From NCBI GenBank assembly GCA_022562895.1, contig JADFOK010000013.1, forward strand, positions 1 to 64,000: a stretch of 64,000 bases of DNA, read 5' to 3'. Each line of letters starts with the position of its first letter. Position 1 is the stretch's first letter. Made by a program: the position numbers and the translations under genes. This document shows positions 47,421 through 57,014 of the stretch, in pieces. The stretch comes from Bacteroidota bacterium (lineage in GTDB: Bacteria > Bacteroidota > Bacteroidia > Flavobacteriales > Flavobacteriaceae). The notes under the pieces are model-generated. The model was given only the letters and a program-made list of their open reading frames with translations, was not told the origin of the DNA and did not search any database.

Positions 47421-48398
47421 ATGGAAGCTATTGTTACTAAAACAGGCACAGAAGAAAATTCTTGGGGAGGAGGAGATCGACCCTTAAACGCCGGTTATGG
47501 TAAAATGATGATATGGTTTTTTATTGTATCAGATGCTTTAACTTTTTCAGGATTTCTTGCCTCATATGGTTTTTCTAGATTTAAATTTTTAGACTCTTGG
47601 CCAATAGCCGATCAAGTGTTTACACACATCCCATTTGTTCATGGAAACTACCCAATGTATTATGTAGCTTTTATGACATTTATCCTTATTTTCTCTTCTG
47701 TAACTATGGTGTTGGCTGTTGATGCGGGACATCATATGAAAAAAAATAAAGTGATTTTGTATTTGTTCCTTACCATAATAGGAGGAGCGATCTTTGTAGG
47801 ATCACAGGCATGGGAATGGGGTACATTCATTAAAGGAAGTTATGGGGCTGTTGAGACCAAAGGAGGTAAAATACTGCAGTTTTTAGATACGGATGGCAAA
47901 CGTGTTGCTATTGGAGACTTTGCAATTCCTATCGCAACCGAAAGAGAAGACCATTTAGAAAATGAAGGAATATGGTATGAATCGGAAGTAGCAAGAACAA
48001 GTTTTTCTTTAGAGGAAGTAAAAGCTGGTTTTTTAGCAAATGAGTCTTATCTAATCAGAACTCAATACCTGGATGAACATGGGGAACGTATAGTTCTTTC
48101 ACGTGAGGAATCTATAGCAAAATTAGAGAGTGACGGAAAATTAATCGTTGAAGGTGCTAATTTAAAACACAACGAATACGGTACACCATTATTTGCAGAC
48201 TTTTTCTTTTTCATTACTGGATTTCATGGTTTCCACGTATTTTCAGGAGTAATTTTTAACCTAATAATATTCTTTAATGTTATTATAGGAACGTATCAAC
48301 GTAGAGGACATTATGAAATGGTAGAGAAAGTAGCATTGTATTGGCACTTTGTAGATTTAGTTTGGGTATTTGTATTTACAGTTTTTTATCTTATATAA
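47421..48398 (+). CDS. Cytochrome c oxidase subunit III, long form with a central insertion
   Basis: 325 residues. The membrane helices match subunit III (GFHGFHVFSGVIFN and HFVDLVWVFVFTVFYL), but between the third and fourth helices a hydrophilic insertion of roughly 115 residues (about 140-257) has been added, with repeated charged and beta-like segments. The insertion should project from the membrane, where it could contact other respiratory subunits. The usual subunit III is about 200-260 residues. Confidence 0.9.
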   Translation: MEAIVTKTGTEENSWGGGDRPLNAGYGKMMIWFFIVSDALTFSGFLASYGFSRFKFLDSWPIADQVFTHIPFVHGNYPMYYVAFMTFILIFSSVTMVLAVDAGHHMKKNKVILYLFLTIIGGAIFVGSQAWEWGTFIKGSYGAVETKGGKILQFLDTDGKRVAIGDFAIPIATEREDHLENEGIWYESEVARTSFSLEEVKAGFLANESYLIRTQYLDEHGERIVLSREESIAKLESDGKLIVEGANLKHNEYGTPLFADFFFFITGFHGFHVFSGVIFNLIIFFNVIIGTYQRRGHYEMVEKVALYWHFVDLVWVFVFTVFYLI

Positions 48399-48419
48399 GC
48401 AGAAAATAATATTTAAGAA

Positions 48420-48800
48420 ATGGCAGATCATAATTTAGCAATATTTAGAGGACTTTTAAAATTTAAATCTAACGAAACTAAAATTTGGGGGGTATTTATA
48501 TTACTTTCTTTAATTACATTTGTTGAAGTTGCGTTTGGAATTACTAAACCTGAGTTTTTAACCTCACATCGTTTCCTGTCTTTAAAATACCTTAATTGGA
48601 TATTTATAACACTTACATTGGTGAAAGCATACTACATTACTTGGGATTTTATGCATATGCGTGATGAGAATAGTTCCTTTAATCGTATGGTCGTTTGGAC
48701 GGCAGTATTCCTAATTTGCTTTTTAGTTTTTATTTTATTGATAGAAGGAGATTACGTTTTTGATGTGTACGTAGAAAACTATGTAAAATTCAATTTTTAA
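48420..48800 (+). CDS. Cytochrome c oxidase subunit IV (prokaryotic type)
   Basis: A 126-residue membrane protein with three helices of the caa3-type subunit IV family (IWGVFILLSLITFVEVAFG, KAYYITWDFMHMRDE). It stabilises the CuB site in related oxidases. It follows the long subunit III by 21 bases and is the last gene before a terminator. Confidence 0.88.
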   Translation: MADHNLAIFRGLLKFKSNETKIWGVFILLSLITFVEVAFGITKPEFLTSHRFLSLKYLNWIFITLTLVKAYYITWDFMHMRDENSSFNRMVVWTAVFLICFLVFILLIEGDYVFDVYVENYVKFNF

Positions 48801-48825
48801 TAATTGTTTTCATTAATGATATTAG

Positions 48826-48848
48826 AACCCTGTTTACAGGGTTTTTTT
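48826..48848 (+). terminator. Terminator after subunit IV
   Basis: AACCCTGT and ACAGGGTT form a tight stem (48826-48833 and 48836-48843, effectively a 7-bp stem with a 4-base loop), with seven T (48842-48848) overlapping and following its 3' end. Confidence 0.85.
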
Positions 48849-48881
48849 AAGTTTTAAATTTAAAAATTAATGATTAAAAAA

Positions 48882-48912
48882 TTGTTCAGCTATAATTTAC
48901 CCTGTATTTTTG
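48882..48912 (+). promoter_or_regulatory. Promoter touching the GTG start of the SCO-like gene
   Basis: TTG (48882-48884), a 20-base spacer and TATTTTTG (48905-48912) match the consensus exactly, with the same spacing as the cyoE promoter. The -7 box ends 4 bases before the GTG at 48917, so transcription should begin at or next to the start codon. Confidence 0.7.
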
Positions 48913-48916
48913 TAAA

Positions 48917-49579
48917 GTGAACACTACCGATAAAATAAAAAAATTTCTTGTACTTGGGATATTATTTTTACTACCCATTACTGCGTATATATTTTTTGCC
49001 TCTGGAGTAAATAATTTTGGAAGATTACCCATATTAACTCATTCGGTATCAGAAATATATCAATTCAAAACACTAAATGGAAGTCAAATAGTATTGCAAG
49101 ATCGTATTACCGTTCTAGGTTTTTTTGGAAAGGATGTAAGGTCTAGTCATGCGAATGCTTTTAATTTAGGGCATAAAATATATAAGAAGAACTATAAGTT
49201 TGATGACTTCCAATTTGTTATACTTATGCCGGAAGGAACAGAGGATGATGTAAAACTGTTAAAAATAAAACTAGCCGAAATTGAAGACCCTCAAAATTGG
49301 AATTTCGTTTACGGAGCTGATGAAGCTATACAAAATGTTTTTAATTCGTTGCAAACAAATTATTCATTAGATGCGAATCTAAGTACACCTTATGTTTTTA
49401 TTATTGATAAAGATCGAAATCTGAGAGGCAGAGATGATGACGAAGATGAAGGGATTTTATATGGTTTTGATGCAAGGAATTATTCAGAAATTAATAACAA
49501 AATGGGAGATGATATTAAAGTAATTCTCGCCGAATATAGATTGGCATTAAAAAAATACAATTCAAAAAGAGAAATCTAG
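48917..49579 (+). CDS. Membrane-anchored SCO/thioredoxin-fold protein lacking the cysteine pair
   Basis: 220 residues: an N-terminal membrane anchor (about 9-28), then a thioredoxin-like fold (ITVLGFFGKDVRSS, FQFVILMPEG, WNFVYGAD, TPYVFIIDKDRNLRG). Where SCO proteins have C-x3-C there is GKDVRSS with no cysteine, and no cysteine appears elsewhere in the protein. It cannot bind copper or exchange disulfides in the SCO way. It lies 4 bases ahead of a canonical SCO1 gene and is probably its partner or a structural assembly factor. GTG start at 48917, next to the promoter. Confidence 0.75.
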   Translation: MNTTDKIKKFLVLGILFLLPITAYIFFASGVNNFGRLPILTHSVSEIYQFKTLNGSQIVLQDRITVLGFFGKDVRSSHANAFNLGHKIYKKNYKFDDFQFVILMPEGTEDDVKLLKIKLAEIEDPQNWNFVYGADEAIQNVFNSLQTNYSLDANLSTPYVFIIDKDRNLRGRDDDEDEGILYGFDARNYSEINNKMGDDIKVILAEYRLALKKYNSKREI

Positions 49580-49583
49580 GATC

Positions 49584-50204
49584 ATGAAGGATTATTCATA
49601 CATAGGAATTACTTTTATCATTTTATTATTTGGAATCTGGGCGGTACCTAAAATAGTGTATAGTCTTTCCAAACCCAATTTAGAAGTGATTGGCAAAGTA
49701 CCTGATTTCAGTTTTATCAATCAAGATGGAGAAACAATAACTAATAAAGACTATATTAGAAAAGTATATATTGTTGAATTTTTTTTTACAACTTGTCCAT
49801 CCATTTGCCCTATTATGAATAGGAATATGGTGAAAATCCAAAACGAGTTTTTTGGAAATCCTAATTTGGGAATAGCCTCTTTTAGTATAGATCCTGTCTA
49901 CGATACTCCTGCGGTATTAAAAGAATACGCCAATAATTATAAAATCACCAATAAAAATTGGAATTTACTTACCGGAGATAAAGATGAAATATATAAACTA
50001 GCAAATGAGGGTTTTAAACTATATGTGGGAGTAAATACCCAGATTGAAGGTGGTTTTGAGCATTCAGGATTATTTGCTTTGATAGATCAAGAAGGAAATA
50101 TACGCTGCCGAAAAGATGAAAATGAAAATCCTATTTTCTATTACGATGGTCTGGAAAGTGAAGGAATTCAAATGCTAATAGAAGACATTAAAAAGTTGTT
50201 ATAA
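49584..50204 (+). CDS. SCO1/SenC-type copper chaperone for the oxidase
   Basis: Delivers copper to, or reduces, the CuA centre of subunit II. 206 residues with an N-terminal membrane anchor and the copper-binding set Cys71 and Cys75 (FFTTCPSICPIM) and His160 (GGFEHSG), all present. The start at ATG 49584 is 4 bases after the previous stop. This is the functional-looking member of the SCO pair. Confidence 0.94.
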   Translation: MKDYSYIGITFIILLFGIWAVPKIVYSLSKPNLEVIGKVPDFSFINQDGETITNKDYIRKVYIVEFFFTTCPSICPIMNRNMVKIQNEFFGNPNLGIASFSIDPVYDTPAVLKEYANNYKITNKNWNLLTGDKDEIYKLANEGFKLYVGVNTQIEGGFEHSGLFALIDQEGNIRCRKDENENPIFYYDGLESEGIQMLIEDIKKLL

Positions 50205-50206
50205 TC

Positions 50207-50737
50207 ATGCCGATAAATCTTTCAGAAAATTCGATGAAATACAACAAATGGATTTGGATATTATCCATAATTATTCCTATTACCATTGCTGTGCTTTTTA
50301 ATGTAAAAATTCCAGGGGTGGAACGTTTAGGTTTTTTACCACCTATATATGCCACTATTAATGGTATAACAGCTATATTGTTGATTACGGCTGTTTTTCA
50401 GATTAAAAAAGGGAACAGAAAAATTCATGAACGTCTTATGAAAACAGCGATCGTATTTTCAATCCTGTTTTTGTTAATGTACATAATGTACCATATGACT
50501 TCAGATTCCACAGAATATAAAGGAAAAGGAATACTTAGGTATGTGTATTTTTTCATTTTAATATCACATATTGTATTATCTATTACAGTAATACCTTTTG
50601 TGTTAATCACCTACGTACGTGCCATTACAGGACAGTTTATAAAGCATAAAAAAATAGCACGTATTACATTTCCAATATGGTTGTATGTTGCTATTAGTGG
50701 AGTAATTGTTTATTTTATGATATCTCCATACTATTGA
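50207..50737 (+). CDS. DUF420 membrane protein
   Basis: 176 residues with five helices. DUF420 proteins are near-constant companions of cytochrome oxidase and SCO genes (the CtaM group in Bacillus). Conserved residues include RKIHERLMKTA and the YHMTSDS and YKGKGILRY loops. It starts 2 bases after sco1; an ATG at 50234 is an alternative that drops nine residues. Probably helps oxidase maturation. Confidence 0.85.
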   Translation: MPINLSENSMKYNKWIWILSIIIPITIAVLFNVKIPGVERLGFLPPIYATINGITAILLITAVFQIKKGNRKIHERLMKTAIVFSILFLLMYIMYHMTSDSTEYKGKGILRYVYFFILISHIVLSITVIPFVLITYVRAITGQFIKHKKIARITFPIWLYVAISGVIVYFMISPYY

Positions 50738-50799
50738 ATAGGAACTTTAATAATTTTTTTTGAAGAGAGATAAAGTATAATATTTTTGAAAATAATTAA

Positions 50800-51024
50800 A
50801 TGAAAAGTAAATTATTTATACTGGTTTTGTTTTTACTTCTCGCAACATTTTCTGCAGAATCACAATGTGCTATGTGTCGTGCTGTACTAGAAAGCGATGA
50901 AAGCGGGCAGGCAGCAAAAGGTATTAATAATGGTATTGTATATTTAATGATATTTCCTTATTTATTGATAGCGGGGGTTGGCTATACAATTTACCGAAGT
51001 CGAAAAAAAGAAAAAGAGGATTAA
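50800..51024 (+). CDS. Small CxxC membrane protein of the oxidase cluster
   Basis: 74 residues: a signal-like hydrophobic start (cleavage after about SAES), CAMCRAVLESDE with a C-x2-C pair in the exported part, one membrane helix and a basic, charged tail (RSRKKEKED). I do not know the family. Its position after sco1 and DUF420 and the exported cysteine pair suggest a role in copper or redox handling for the oxidase; this is inference. Confidence 0.7.
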   Translation: MKSKLFILVLFLLLATFSAESQCAMCRAVLESDESGQAAKGINNGIVYLMIFPYLLIAGVGYTIYRSRKKEKED

Positions 51025-51098
51025 ATATCCATTCTCTTAACATCATTTTCACATATTACAAGAATATATTCCTGTACTTTGTGCTTTTAGTTTTAGTT

Positions 51099-51806
51099 AT
51101 GATTGAATTAAAAAACATACATAAGTCCTACACCATAGGAAGTAATTCTCTTCACGTTTTAAAAGGGATTAATTTTAAGGTTGCCGAGGGTGAAATGGTT
51201 GCCATTATGGGATCTTCGGGTTCGGGAAAGTCTACTTTACTTAATATATTGGGGATATTGGATGATGCAGATGAAGGCGAATACAAACTTGACGGAAAAA
51301 TAATTAAAAATTTGAATGAAAAAATTGCCGCTCGTTATCGTAATAAGTTTCTAGGGTTTGTTTTTCAATCTTTCAATTTAATTACCTATAAAAATGCATT
51401 AGATAATGTTGCATTGCCATTGTATTACCAAGGGGTAAAGCGTAATATTCGTATGGAAAAAGCAATGCATTACTTGGATAAAGTGGGATTGGCAGATTGG
51501 GCTGCCCACCTTCCAAATGAACTTTCCGGAGGTGAGAAACAACGTGTTGCAATAGCACGGGCTTTAGCAGGTAATCCTAAAGTTTTACTCGCAGATGAAC
51601 CCACCGGAAATTTAGATAGTACAACATCGTATGAAGTGATGGAATTAATTCAAGATATAAATGATGATGGGAAAACGATTTTAGTGGTAACCCACGAAAA
51701 TGATATTGCACATATGTGTAAGAGAATCGTCAACCTGAAAGATGGAATTATTACAGATGATTCTCCTGTAAATCAAGTTCGAGCAAAAATGATTGATTAT
51801 GTTTAG
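51099..51806 (+). CDS. ABC transporter ATPase (MacB/LolD type)
   Basis: 235 residues with Walker A GSSGSGKST, the Q-loop in FVFQSFNL, the signature LSGGEKQRVAIARAL and Walker B VLLADEPTGNLD, the subgroup of ATPases that power mechanotransmission of envelope substrates. I start at ATG 51099 (MIELKNIHKSY); upstream in-frame codons add no family sequence. The stop overlaps the first permease by 8 bases. Confidence 0.94.
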   Translation: MIELKNIHKSYTIGSNSLHVLKGINFKVAEGEMVAIMGSSGSGKSTLLNILGILDDADEGEYKLDGKIIKNLNEKIAARYRNKFLGFVFQSFNLITYKNALDNVALPLYYQGVKRNIRMEKAMHYLDKVGLADWAAHLPNELSGGEKQRVAIARALAGNPKVLLADEPTGNLDSTTSYEVMELIQDINDDGKTILVVTHENDIAHMCKRIVNLKDGIITDDSPVNQVRAKMIDYV

Positions 51807-53043
51807 TATAGAACGATGGCAGGAAATTTTTGAAACCATTCGCAAAAACAAATTGCGAACCTTTTTAACCGGACTATCGGTAGCATCAGGGATATTTATA
51901 TTGGTGATTCTATTAGCCATTGGTCAGGGAATGCAAAATGGAATTTCTAAAGAATTTGAAGGAGATGCTACCAATCGAATTAGTGTTTGGACAGGGGTTA
52001 CTTCAGAAAGTTTTAAAGGTCTTAATCCCGGGAGACGGATTCAGATGGACAATTTAGATTACCAGTTGGCAGAATCTAAAAACGAAGATCAATTAGAATA
52101 TAAATCTGGAGTATATAGTAGATGGGGTCAATTAACTTCTTATAAAGCAGAAAACGGAAGTTATCGAGTTGAAGGAGTTCTTGGTGATTACCAGTTTCTT
52201 GAAAATGCGACATTAACCGCGGGAAGATTTATCAATCAAAATGATATAGATGGTTACGAAAAAGTAGCAATAATTGGCCATAGGGTCTACCTGGACCTCT
52301 TTAAAAATAAAAATGCCATAGGTGAATACATAGAAATTACAGGTATAAAATTTAAAGTTGTTGGCATGTACACAGACCCTGGAGGAGAGCGTGAAGAAAA
52401 CAGGATATTTATACCATTATCTACTTCACAGCGTGTATATAACGCAGGTGATAAATTGCGTTCAATGGCGTTTACACTTAAAAAACAAGATAAATTTGAA
52501 GATGCCTTAGCAGCTTCAGAAACCTTTACTGCACAACTTGAAGCCGATTTAAAAGCAAGACATATAATTTCACCTACAGATGAGAGAGCAATTCGTATTA
52601 ATAATTCGTTAGAAAGAGCAAAAAAGTTTTATGATTTAATAGCTATGATAAAATTCTTTTTCTGGGGAGTAGGAATATGTACAATTATTGCAGGAGTTGT
52701 GGGTGTAAGTAACATTATGCTTATTATTGTAAAAGAACGAACCAAAGAAATTGGTATTAGAAAAGCAATTGGAGCTCAACCTATTTCAATAATTGGAATG
52801 ATCTTACACGAATCTATTTTTGTGACCGCAGTTGCCGGTTTCTTTGGGCTAGTATTTAGTTTATTTGTACTTGAAATAATAGGTCCCTTAATTGAAACCG
52901 ATTATATAAAAAATCCTTCTGTAGATTTTAAAGTCGCGTTAACTACAGTGATAATATTGGTAGTTGCTGGGGCTGTAGCTGGATTTTTCCCGGCCTATAG
53001 AGCATCTAGTATTAAACCCATAGAAGCCCTACGAGATGAATAA
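51799..53043 (+). CDS. MacB-type ABC permease, first of two
   Basis: Four membrane helices with the long periplasmic domain between helix 1 and 2 (KLRTFLTGLSVASGIFILV at the start; IMLIIVKERTKEIGIRKAIGA near helix 2), the FtsX/MacB layout. ATG 51799 overlaps the ATPase gene by 8 bases; a TTG at 51793 is a weaker alternative. 414 residues. It pairs with the next permease to form a likely heterodimer driven by the single ATPase. Confidence 0.92.
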   Translation: MFSIERWQEIFETIRKNKLRTFLTGLSVASGIFILVILLAIGQGMQNGISKEFEGDATNRISVWTGVTSESFKGLNPGRRIQMDNLDYQLAESKNEDQLEYKSGVYSRWGQLTSYKAENGSYRVEGVLGDYQFLENATLTAGRFINQNDIDGYEKVAIIGHRVYLDLFKNKNAIGEYIEITGIKFKVVGMYTDPGGEREENRIFIPLSTSQRVYNAGDKLRSMAFTLKKQDKFEDALAASETFTAQLEADLKARHIISPTDERAIRINNSLERAKKFYDLIAMIKFFFWGVGICTIIAGVVGVSNIMLIIVKERTKEIGIRKAIGAQPISIIGMILHESIFVTAVAGFFGLVFSLFVLEIIGPLIETDYIKNPSVDFKVALTTVIILVVAGAVAGFFPAYRASSIKPIEALRDE

Positions 53044-54307
53044 AATGTTTAGCAGGGATAGTTGGTCTGAAATCATTGATGCACTTAGCTCCAATTGGTT
53101 TAGGACAGTTTTGACTTCATTTGGAGTTCTTTGGGGAATATTTATATTAGTTATTCTACTTGCCGCCGGGAAAGGATTAGAAAATGGTGTTAAGCAGGGT
53201 TTCGATGGCATGGCAACAAATTCTATGTTTATGTGGGCCCAGACAGCATCAAAACCTTATAAAGGACTTCCCAAAGGAAGACGTTATAACTTTAAGATCG
53301 ATGATATTGAAGCTATAAAACAAAGTGTCCCTAATCTTCGATTTGTTTCTCCTAGAAATCGTTTAGGGGGGCATAGAGGTTCTAATAATGTTGTGAGAGG
53401 AATTAATACAGGAGCATTTAGTGTATATGGAGATTATCCCGAATTTATTGAACAACAACCTATGGATATTATTTCGGGGCGTTTTATTAATTATTCAGAT
53501 ATAAATGATAAAAGAAAAGTTGCGGTAATTGGTGGCGGAGTGCGTAGCATATTATATGAACCCAATGAAGAAATAATAGGTAGTTATATTAAAATTAACG
53601 GCGTAACCTTTTTAGTAGTTGGTTCATATAAAAAAAAATCTAGTGATGGTGATGCAGAAGAAGATCAAAAAGAAATTTATATTCCATTTACGGCTTTTTC
53701 TCAGGCTTTTAATATGGGAGATAAAGTGGGATGGATGGCAATTACGGCAGAAGATGGCTCATCAATAACAGAATTAAAAGAAAGGGTATTTAATATTGTA
53801 AAATCAAGACATACCATTCATCCCGATGATGATAGAGCAGTAGGGCATTTTGATTTATATAAAGAATACAGTAAAATAAATGGTCTTTTTATTGCCCTTA
53901 ATTTTGTAGCCTATTTTGTGGGTATTTTAGTATTACTCTCTGGCATTATTGGAATTAGTAACATAATGCTTATCGTGGTAAAAGAAAGAACAAAGGAAAT
54001 AGGAATACGAAGAGCCCTAGGAGCAACACCTTGGAGCATAAGAGCTCAAATTTTACTTGAGTCAATATTTTTGACTATTATTTCGGGTATGGCAGGAATT
54101 GTTCTGGCCTCTGTATTACTTGCTATAATAAATAATATTTTGGATGGAATGGACACTTCAGATATGATGTTTATCAATCCTTCTGTAAATATTGGAGTTA
54201 TATTAATTGCACTAACTATTTTAATTATTTCAGGATTATTGGCTGGGCTGATTCCAGCTCAAACTGCTATAATAATAAAACCCGTAGAAGCATTACGAAC
54301 CGAATAA
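53036..54307 (+). CDS. MacB-type ABC permease, second of two
   Basis: 423 residues with the same layout as its neighbour (FRTVLTSFGVLWGIFILV; IMLIVVKERTKEIGIRRALGA), so the pair arose by duplication. ATG 53036 lies inside the stop region of the first permease (8-base overlap); ATG 53045 is an alternative start. The periplasmic domain differs clearly from that of the first copy. Confidence 0.92.
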   Translation: MNKMFSRDSWSEIIDALSSNWFRTVLTSFGVLWGIFILVILLAAGKGLENGVKQGFDGMATNSMFMWAQTASKPYKGLPKGRRYNFKIDDIEAIKQSVPNLRFVSPRNRLGGHRGSNNVVRGINTGAFSVYGDYPEFIEQQPMDIISGRFINYSDINDKRKVAVIGGGVRSILYEPNEEIIGSYIKINGVTFLVVGSYKKKSSDGDAEEDQKEIYIPFTAFSQAFNMGDKVGWMAITAEDGSSITELKERVFNIVKSRHTIHPDDDRAVGHFDLYKEYSKINGLFIALNFVAYFVGILVLLSGIIGISNIMLIVVKERTKEIGIRRALGATPWSIRAQILLESIFLTIISGMAGIVLASVLLAIINNILDGMDTSDMMFINPSVNIGVILIALTILIISGLLAGLIPAQTAIIIKPVEALRTE

Positions 54308-54335
54308 ATTAACTATTAAAAGATTTGAATTAAGA

Positions 54336-55496
54336 ATGAAGAAAAAAGCAACCATCGGAATCCTTATAACTATAGTGATATTTTTTGTAGTATCAATGTA
54401 TTGGTTTTATTCCAAAAACCAGGAAGATCCTATAGTATACACTACTCAAAAACCAACTATTGGATCAATCATTAAAAAAACTGTAGCAACGGGGAGTATT
54501 GTTCCAAGAGAAGAGATATTTATAAAACCCAATATTTCTGGAATTATAGATGAAATATTTGTAGAAGCTGGAGATATAATAAAGGCCGGAGACCTTATTG
54601 CAAAGGTGAAAGTGGTCCCTAATATATCTTCACTTAACAGTGCCAAAAATAATATCAATAGTGTGCGTACCCAAGTTGAAACAGCCCGTTTAGCTTTCGA
54701 AAATCAAAAAAATATTTATAACCGACAAAAAGAGTTGTTTGAAAAGGGAGTTATCTCAGCCAATGAATTTGATAATGCACAATTATCCTTTGATCAAGCA
54801 CAACAGCGTTATAGACAAGAACAAGTAAGTCTAATCAGTGCTAGACAAAATTATGATATTGTAAAAACAGGCACTACAAGGGGATTAGGGGCAGTAGCAA
54901 ATACAGAGATTAGAGCAACGATTTCAGGAATGATTTTAGACGTTCCTGTAAAAACAGGGAACCAGGTTATAGAATCCAATAACTTTAATGATGGAACAAC
55001 TATTGCTACAATTGCCGACATAGAAAAGATGATATTTCAAGGAAAAGTAGACGAAAGTGAAGTAGGAAAAATTAAAGAAAATCTTCCGTTAGAAATAACG
55101 GTTGGTGCCATTCAAAATAAAATATTTGATGCGATACTTGACTATATCGCTCCGAAAGGAGTAATTGAGAATGGTGCGATACAATTTGAAATTAAAGGAA
55201 CTTTAAATAAGGCAGATACTACTTTTATTCGTGCTGGATTAAGTGCAAATGCTTCCATTATATTAGCAAGAGCAGATAGTGTACTTACTATTAAAGAAGC
55301 TCTTATACAATATGATTCAAAAACTCAAAAACCATTTGTGGAAGTTGAAGTTGGAGATCAAAAATTTGAAAGAAAAGATGTGGAATTAGGAATTAGTGAC
55401 GGTATTAATGTTGAAGTAAAAAATGGCATTTCTATAAATGATAAGATTAAAGTTTGGAATCGAATTAAACCGGCTAATGATTTTAATAGAGGATAA
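54336..55496 (+). CDS. HlyD/MacA-type periplasmic adaptor, first of two
   Basis: 386 residues with an N-terminal anchor (about 7-26), then the split biotinyl-lipoyl domain (FIKPNISGIIDEIFVEAGDII and TEIRATISGMILDVPVKTGN) around a coiled-coil hairpin (about 110-185), and barrel domains. It links the ABC permease to TolC in a MacAB-type pump. Its closest partner is the permease pair immediately upstream. Confidence 0.92.
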   Translation: MKKKATIGILITIVIFFVVSMYWFYSKNQEDPIVYTTQKPTIGSIIKKTVATGSIVPREEIFIKPNISGIIDEIFVEAGDIIKAGDLIAKVKVVPNISSLNSAKNNINSVRTQVETARLAFENQKNIYNRQKELFEKGVISANEFDNAQLSFDQAQQRYRQEQVSLISARQNYDIVKTGTTRGLGAVANTEIRATISGMILDVPVKTGNQVIESNNFNDGTTIATIADIEKMIFQGKVDESEVGKIKENLPLEITVGAIQNKIFDAILDYIAPKGVIENGAIQFEIKGTLNKADTTFIRAGLSANASIILARADSVLTIKEALIQYDSKTQKPFVEVEVGDQKFERKDVELGISDGINVEVKNGISINDKIKVWNRIKPANDFNRG

Positions 55497-55566
55497 AAAC
55501 AAAGTAAATTTATCATCTTTGTAACACTTTTAATATTTCAAAGACAAATTCATCAACACTATCAAT

Positions 55567-57012
55567 ATGAAGAAGATTATAATCTTATCATTATTCCTTT
55601 TTATAGGATTACAAATCAATGCACAAAATAAAAAGTGGACCCTACAAGAGTGTATTTCATATGCCATAGAGAACAATATTTCGGTAAGACAATCTGAATT
55701 AGATGTGGAATCGTCAGATATTTCTAAAAGGGATGCATTGGGAAATTACTTACCAACATTAAATGCTTCGGCTGGAAATAGTTGGAACACGGGATTAACA
55801 CAAGATATATCTACTGGTGTTTTACGAAATGTAACTTCAAGAAGTTCCTCATATAGTATTTCAGCAGGAATTACTGTCTTTAGGGGGTTGCGTAATCATA
55901 GAGAAATGCAACGAGCAAAGATGTTACAACTTTCTTCACAATACAATTTAAGTTTGATAAAAGATGATATTGCATTGTTTGTAGCTAATGGATATTTACA
56001 AGTTTTATTAAATAAAGCTAATCTTGAAGTTGCACTAACGCAAAATGAGGTTACTTTAGACCAAATAAAACGAACTCAAAGTCTTGTGGATGCGGGGGTT
56101 TTACCAAAGGGAGATTTATTAGAAATTAATGCGGTCGATGCAAGTGAGAAACAAGTGATTGTAATTTCTCAAAGTAATGTAACGATTTCTCTTATTAGTT
56201 TGGCTCAGTTATTATTGATTAAAGACTATGAAAATTTTGACTTAGCAGATGAAGAATTTTCAATAATTTTTTCAGAAATCACTAACAAAAATGTTGATGA
56301 GGTAATTATTTCGGCTAAGGAGAATAGGTTTGAAGTTAAAATTGCCGAACAAAATATGAGCGTGGCTCTAAAAGACCTGGAAATATCTAAAAGTATTTAC
56401 TGGCCAACCGTCAATGCTTTTTTTAATTATAATACAAGAGAAACAGATATACCTAGATTAACTCAGATTACAGACCCGGATAATCCAATAATCACTACAC
56501 AAATTGGTGTTGTTGAATCCACAGGAGAGGCTGTTGTTGCCGATTTCCCTAATACGAGTATCGTTCAAGAACCTTCATTACCTTTTGGAGACCAATTGTC
56601 TTTAAACGATGGTATTTCTTATGGCTTTCAACTTAGTGTACCCATTTTTAATGGTTTTTCTACTCGAAATAGTGTAAAGCGAAATATTATTAATTTAAAA
56701 AGGACAGAATTTCAATTAGAACAAGCCAAATTAGATCTGGAATCTAATGTTTATCAAGCTTATGTAGATGCAGAAGGATCACAAAAAGCATATGATGCTG
56801 CATTAGTAGCTTTAGAATCTCAAGAATTAGCTTACCAATATGCAAAAGATAGATACGATGTAGGCCTCACAAATGCATTCGATTTTAGTCAATCAAAACT
56901 TAGATATGACCAGGCACTAATTGAAGTAAATCGCTCTAAATACGATTATATATTTAAACTAAAAGTTTTAGAATTATTTTTTGGAATTCCTGCAACCGAG
57001 CTTAAATTTTAG
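55567..57012 (+). CDS. TolC-like outer-membrane efflux protein
   Basis: The outer-membrane channel that completes the pump. 481 residues with a signal peptide (cleavage near INAQ, 20) and the two-repeat helical coiled-coil layout of the OEP family (LQECISYAIENN, SLVDAGVLPKGDLLEI, and the parallel YAKDRYDVGLTNAFDFSQSK late in the sequence). It is 2 bases upstream of the second adaptor. Confidence 0.94.
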   Translation: MKKIIILSLFLFIGLQINAQNKKWTLQECISYAIENNISVRQSELDVESSDISKRDALGNYLPTLNASAGNSWNTGLTQDISTGVLRNVTSRSSSYSISAGITVFRGLRNHREMQRAKMLQLSSQYNLSLIKDDIALFVANGYLQVLLNKANLEVALTQNEVTLDQIKRTQSLVDAGVLPKGDLLEINAVDASEKQVIVISQSNVTISLISLAQLLLIKDYENFDLADEEFSIIFSEITNKNVDEVIISAKENRFEVKIAEQNMSVALKDLEISKSIYWPTVNAFFNYNTRETDIPRLTQITDPDNPIITTQIGVVESTGEAVVADFPNTSIVQEPSLPFGDQLSLNDGISYGFQLSVPIFNGFSTRNSVKRNIINLKRTEFQLEQAKLDLESNVYQAYVDAEGSQKAYDAALVALESQELAYQYAKDRYDVGLTNAFDFSQSKLRYDQALIEVNRSKYDYIFKLKVLELFFGIPATELKF

Positions 57013-57014
57013 AT

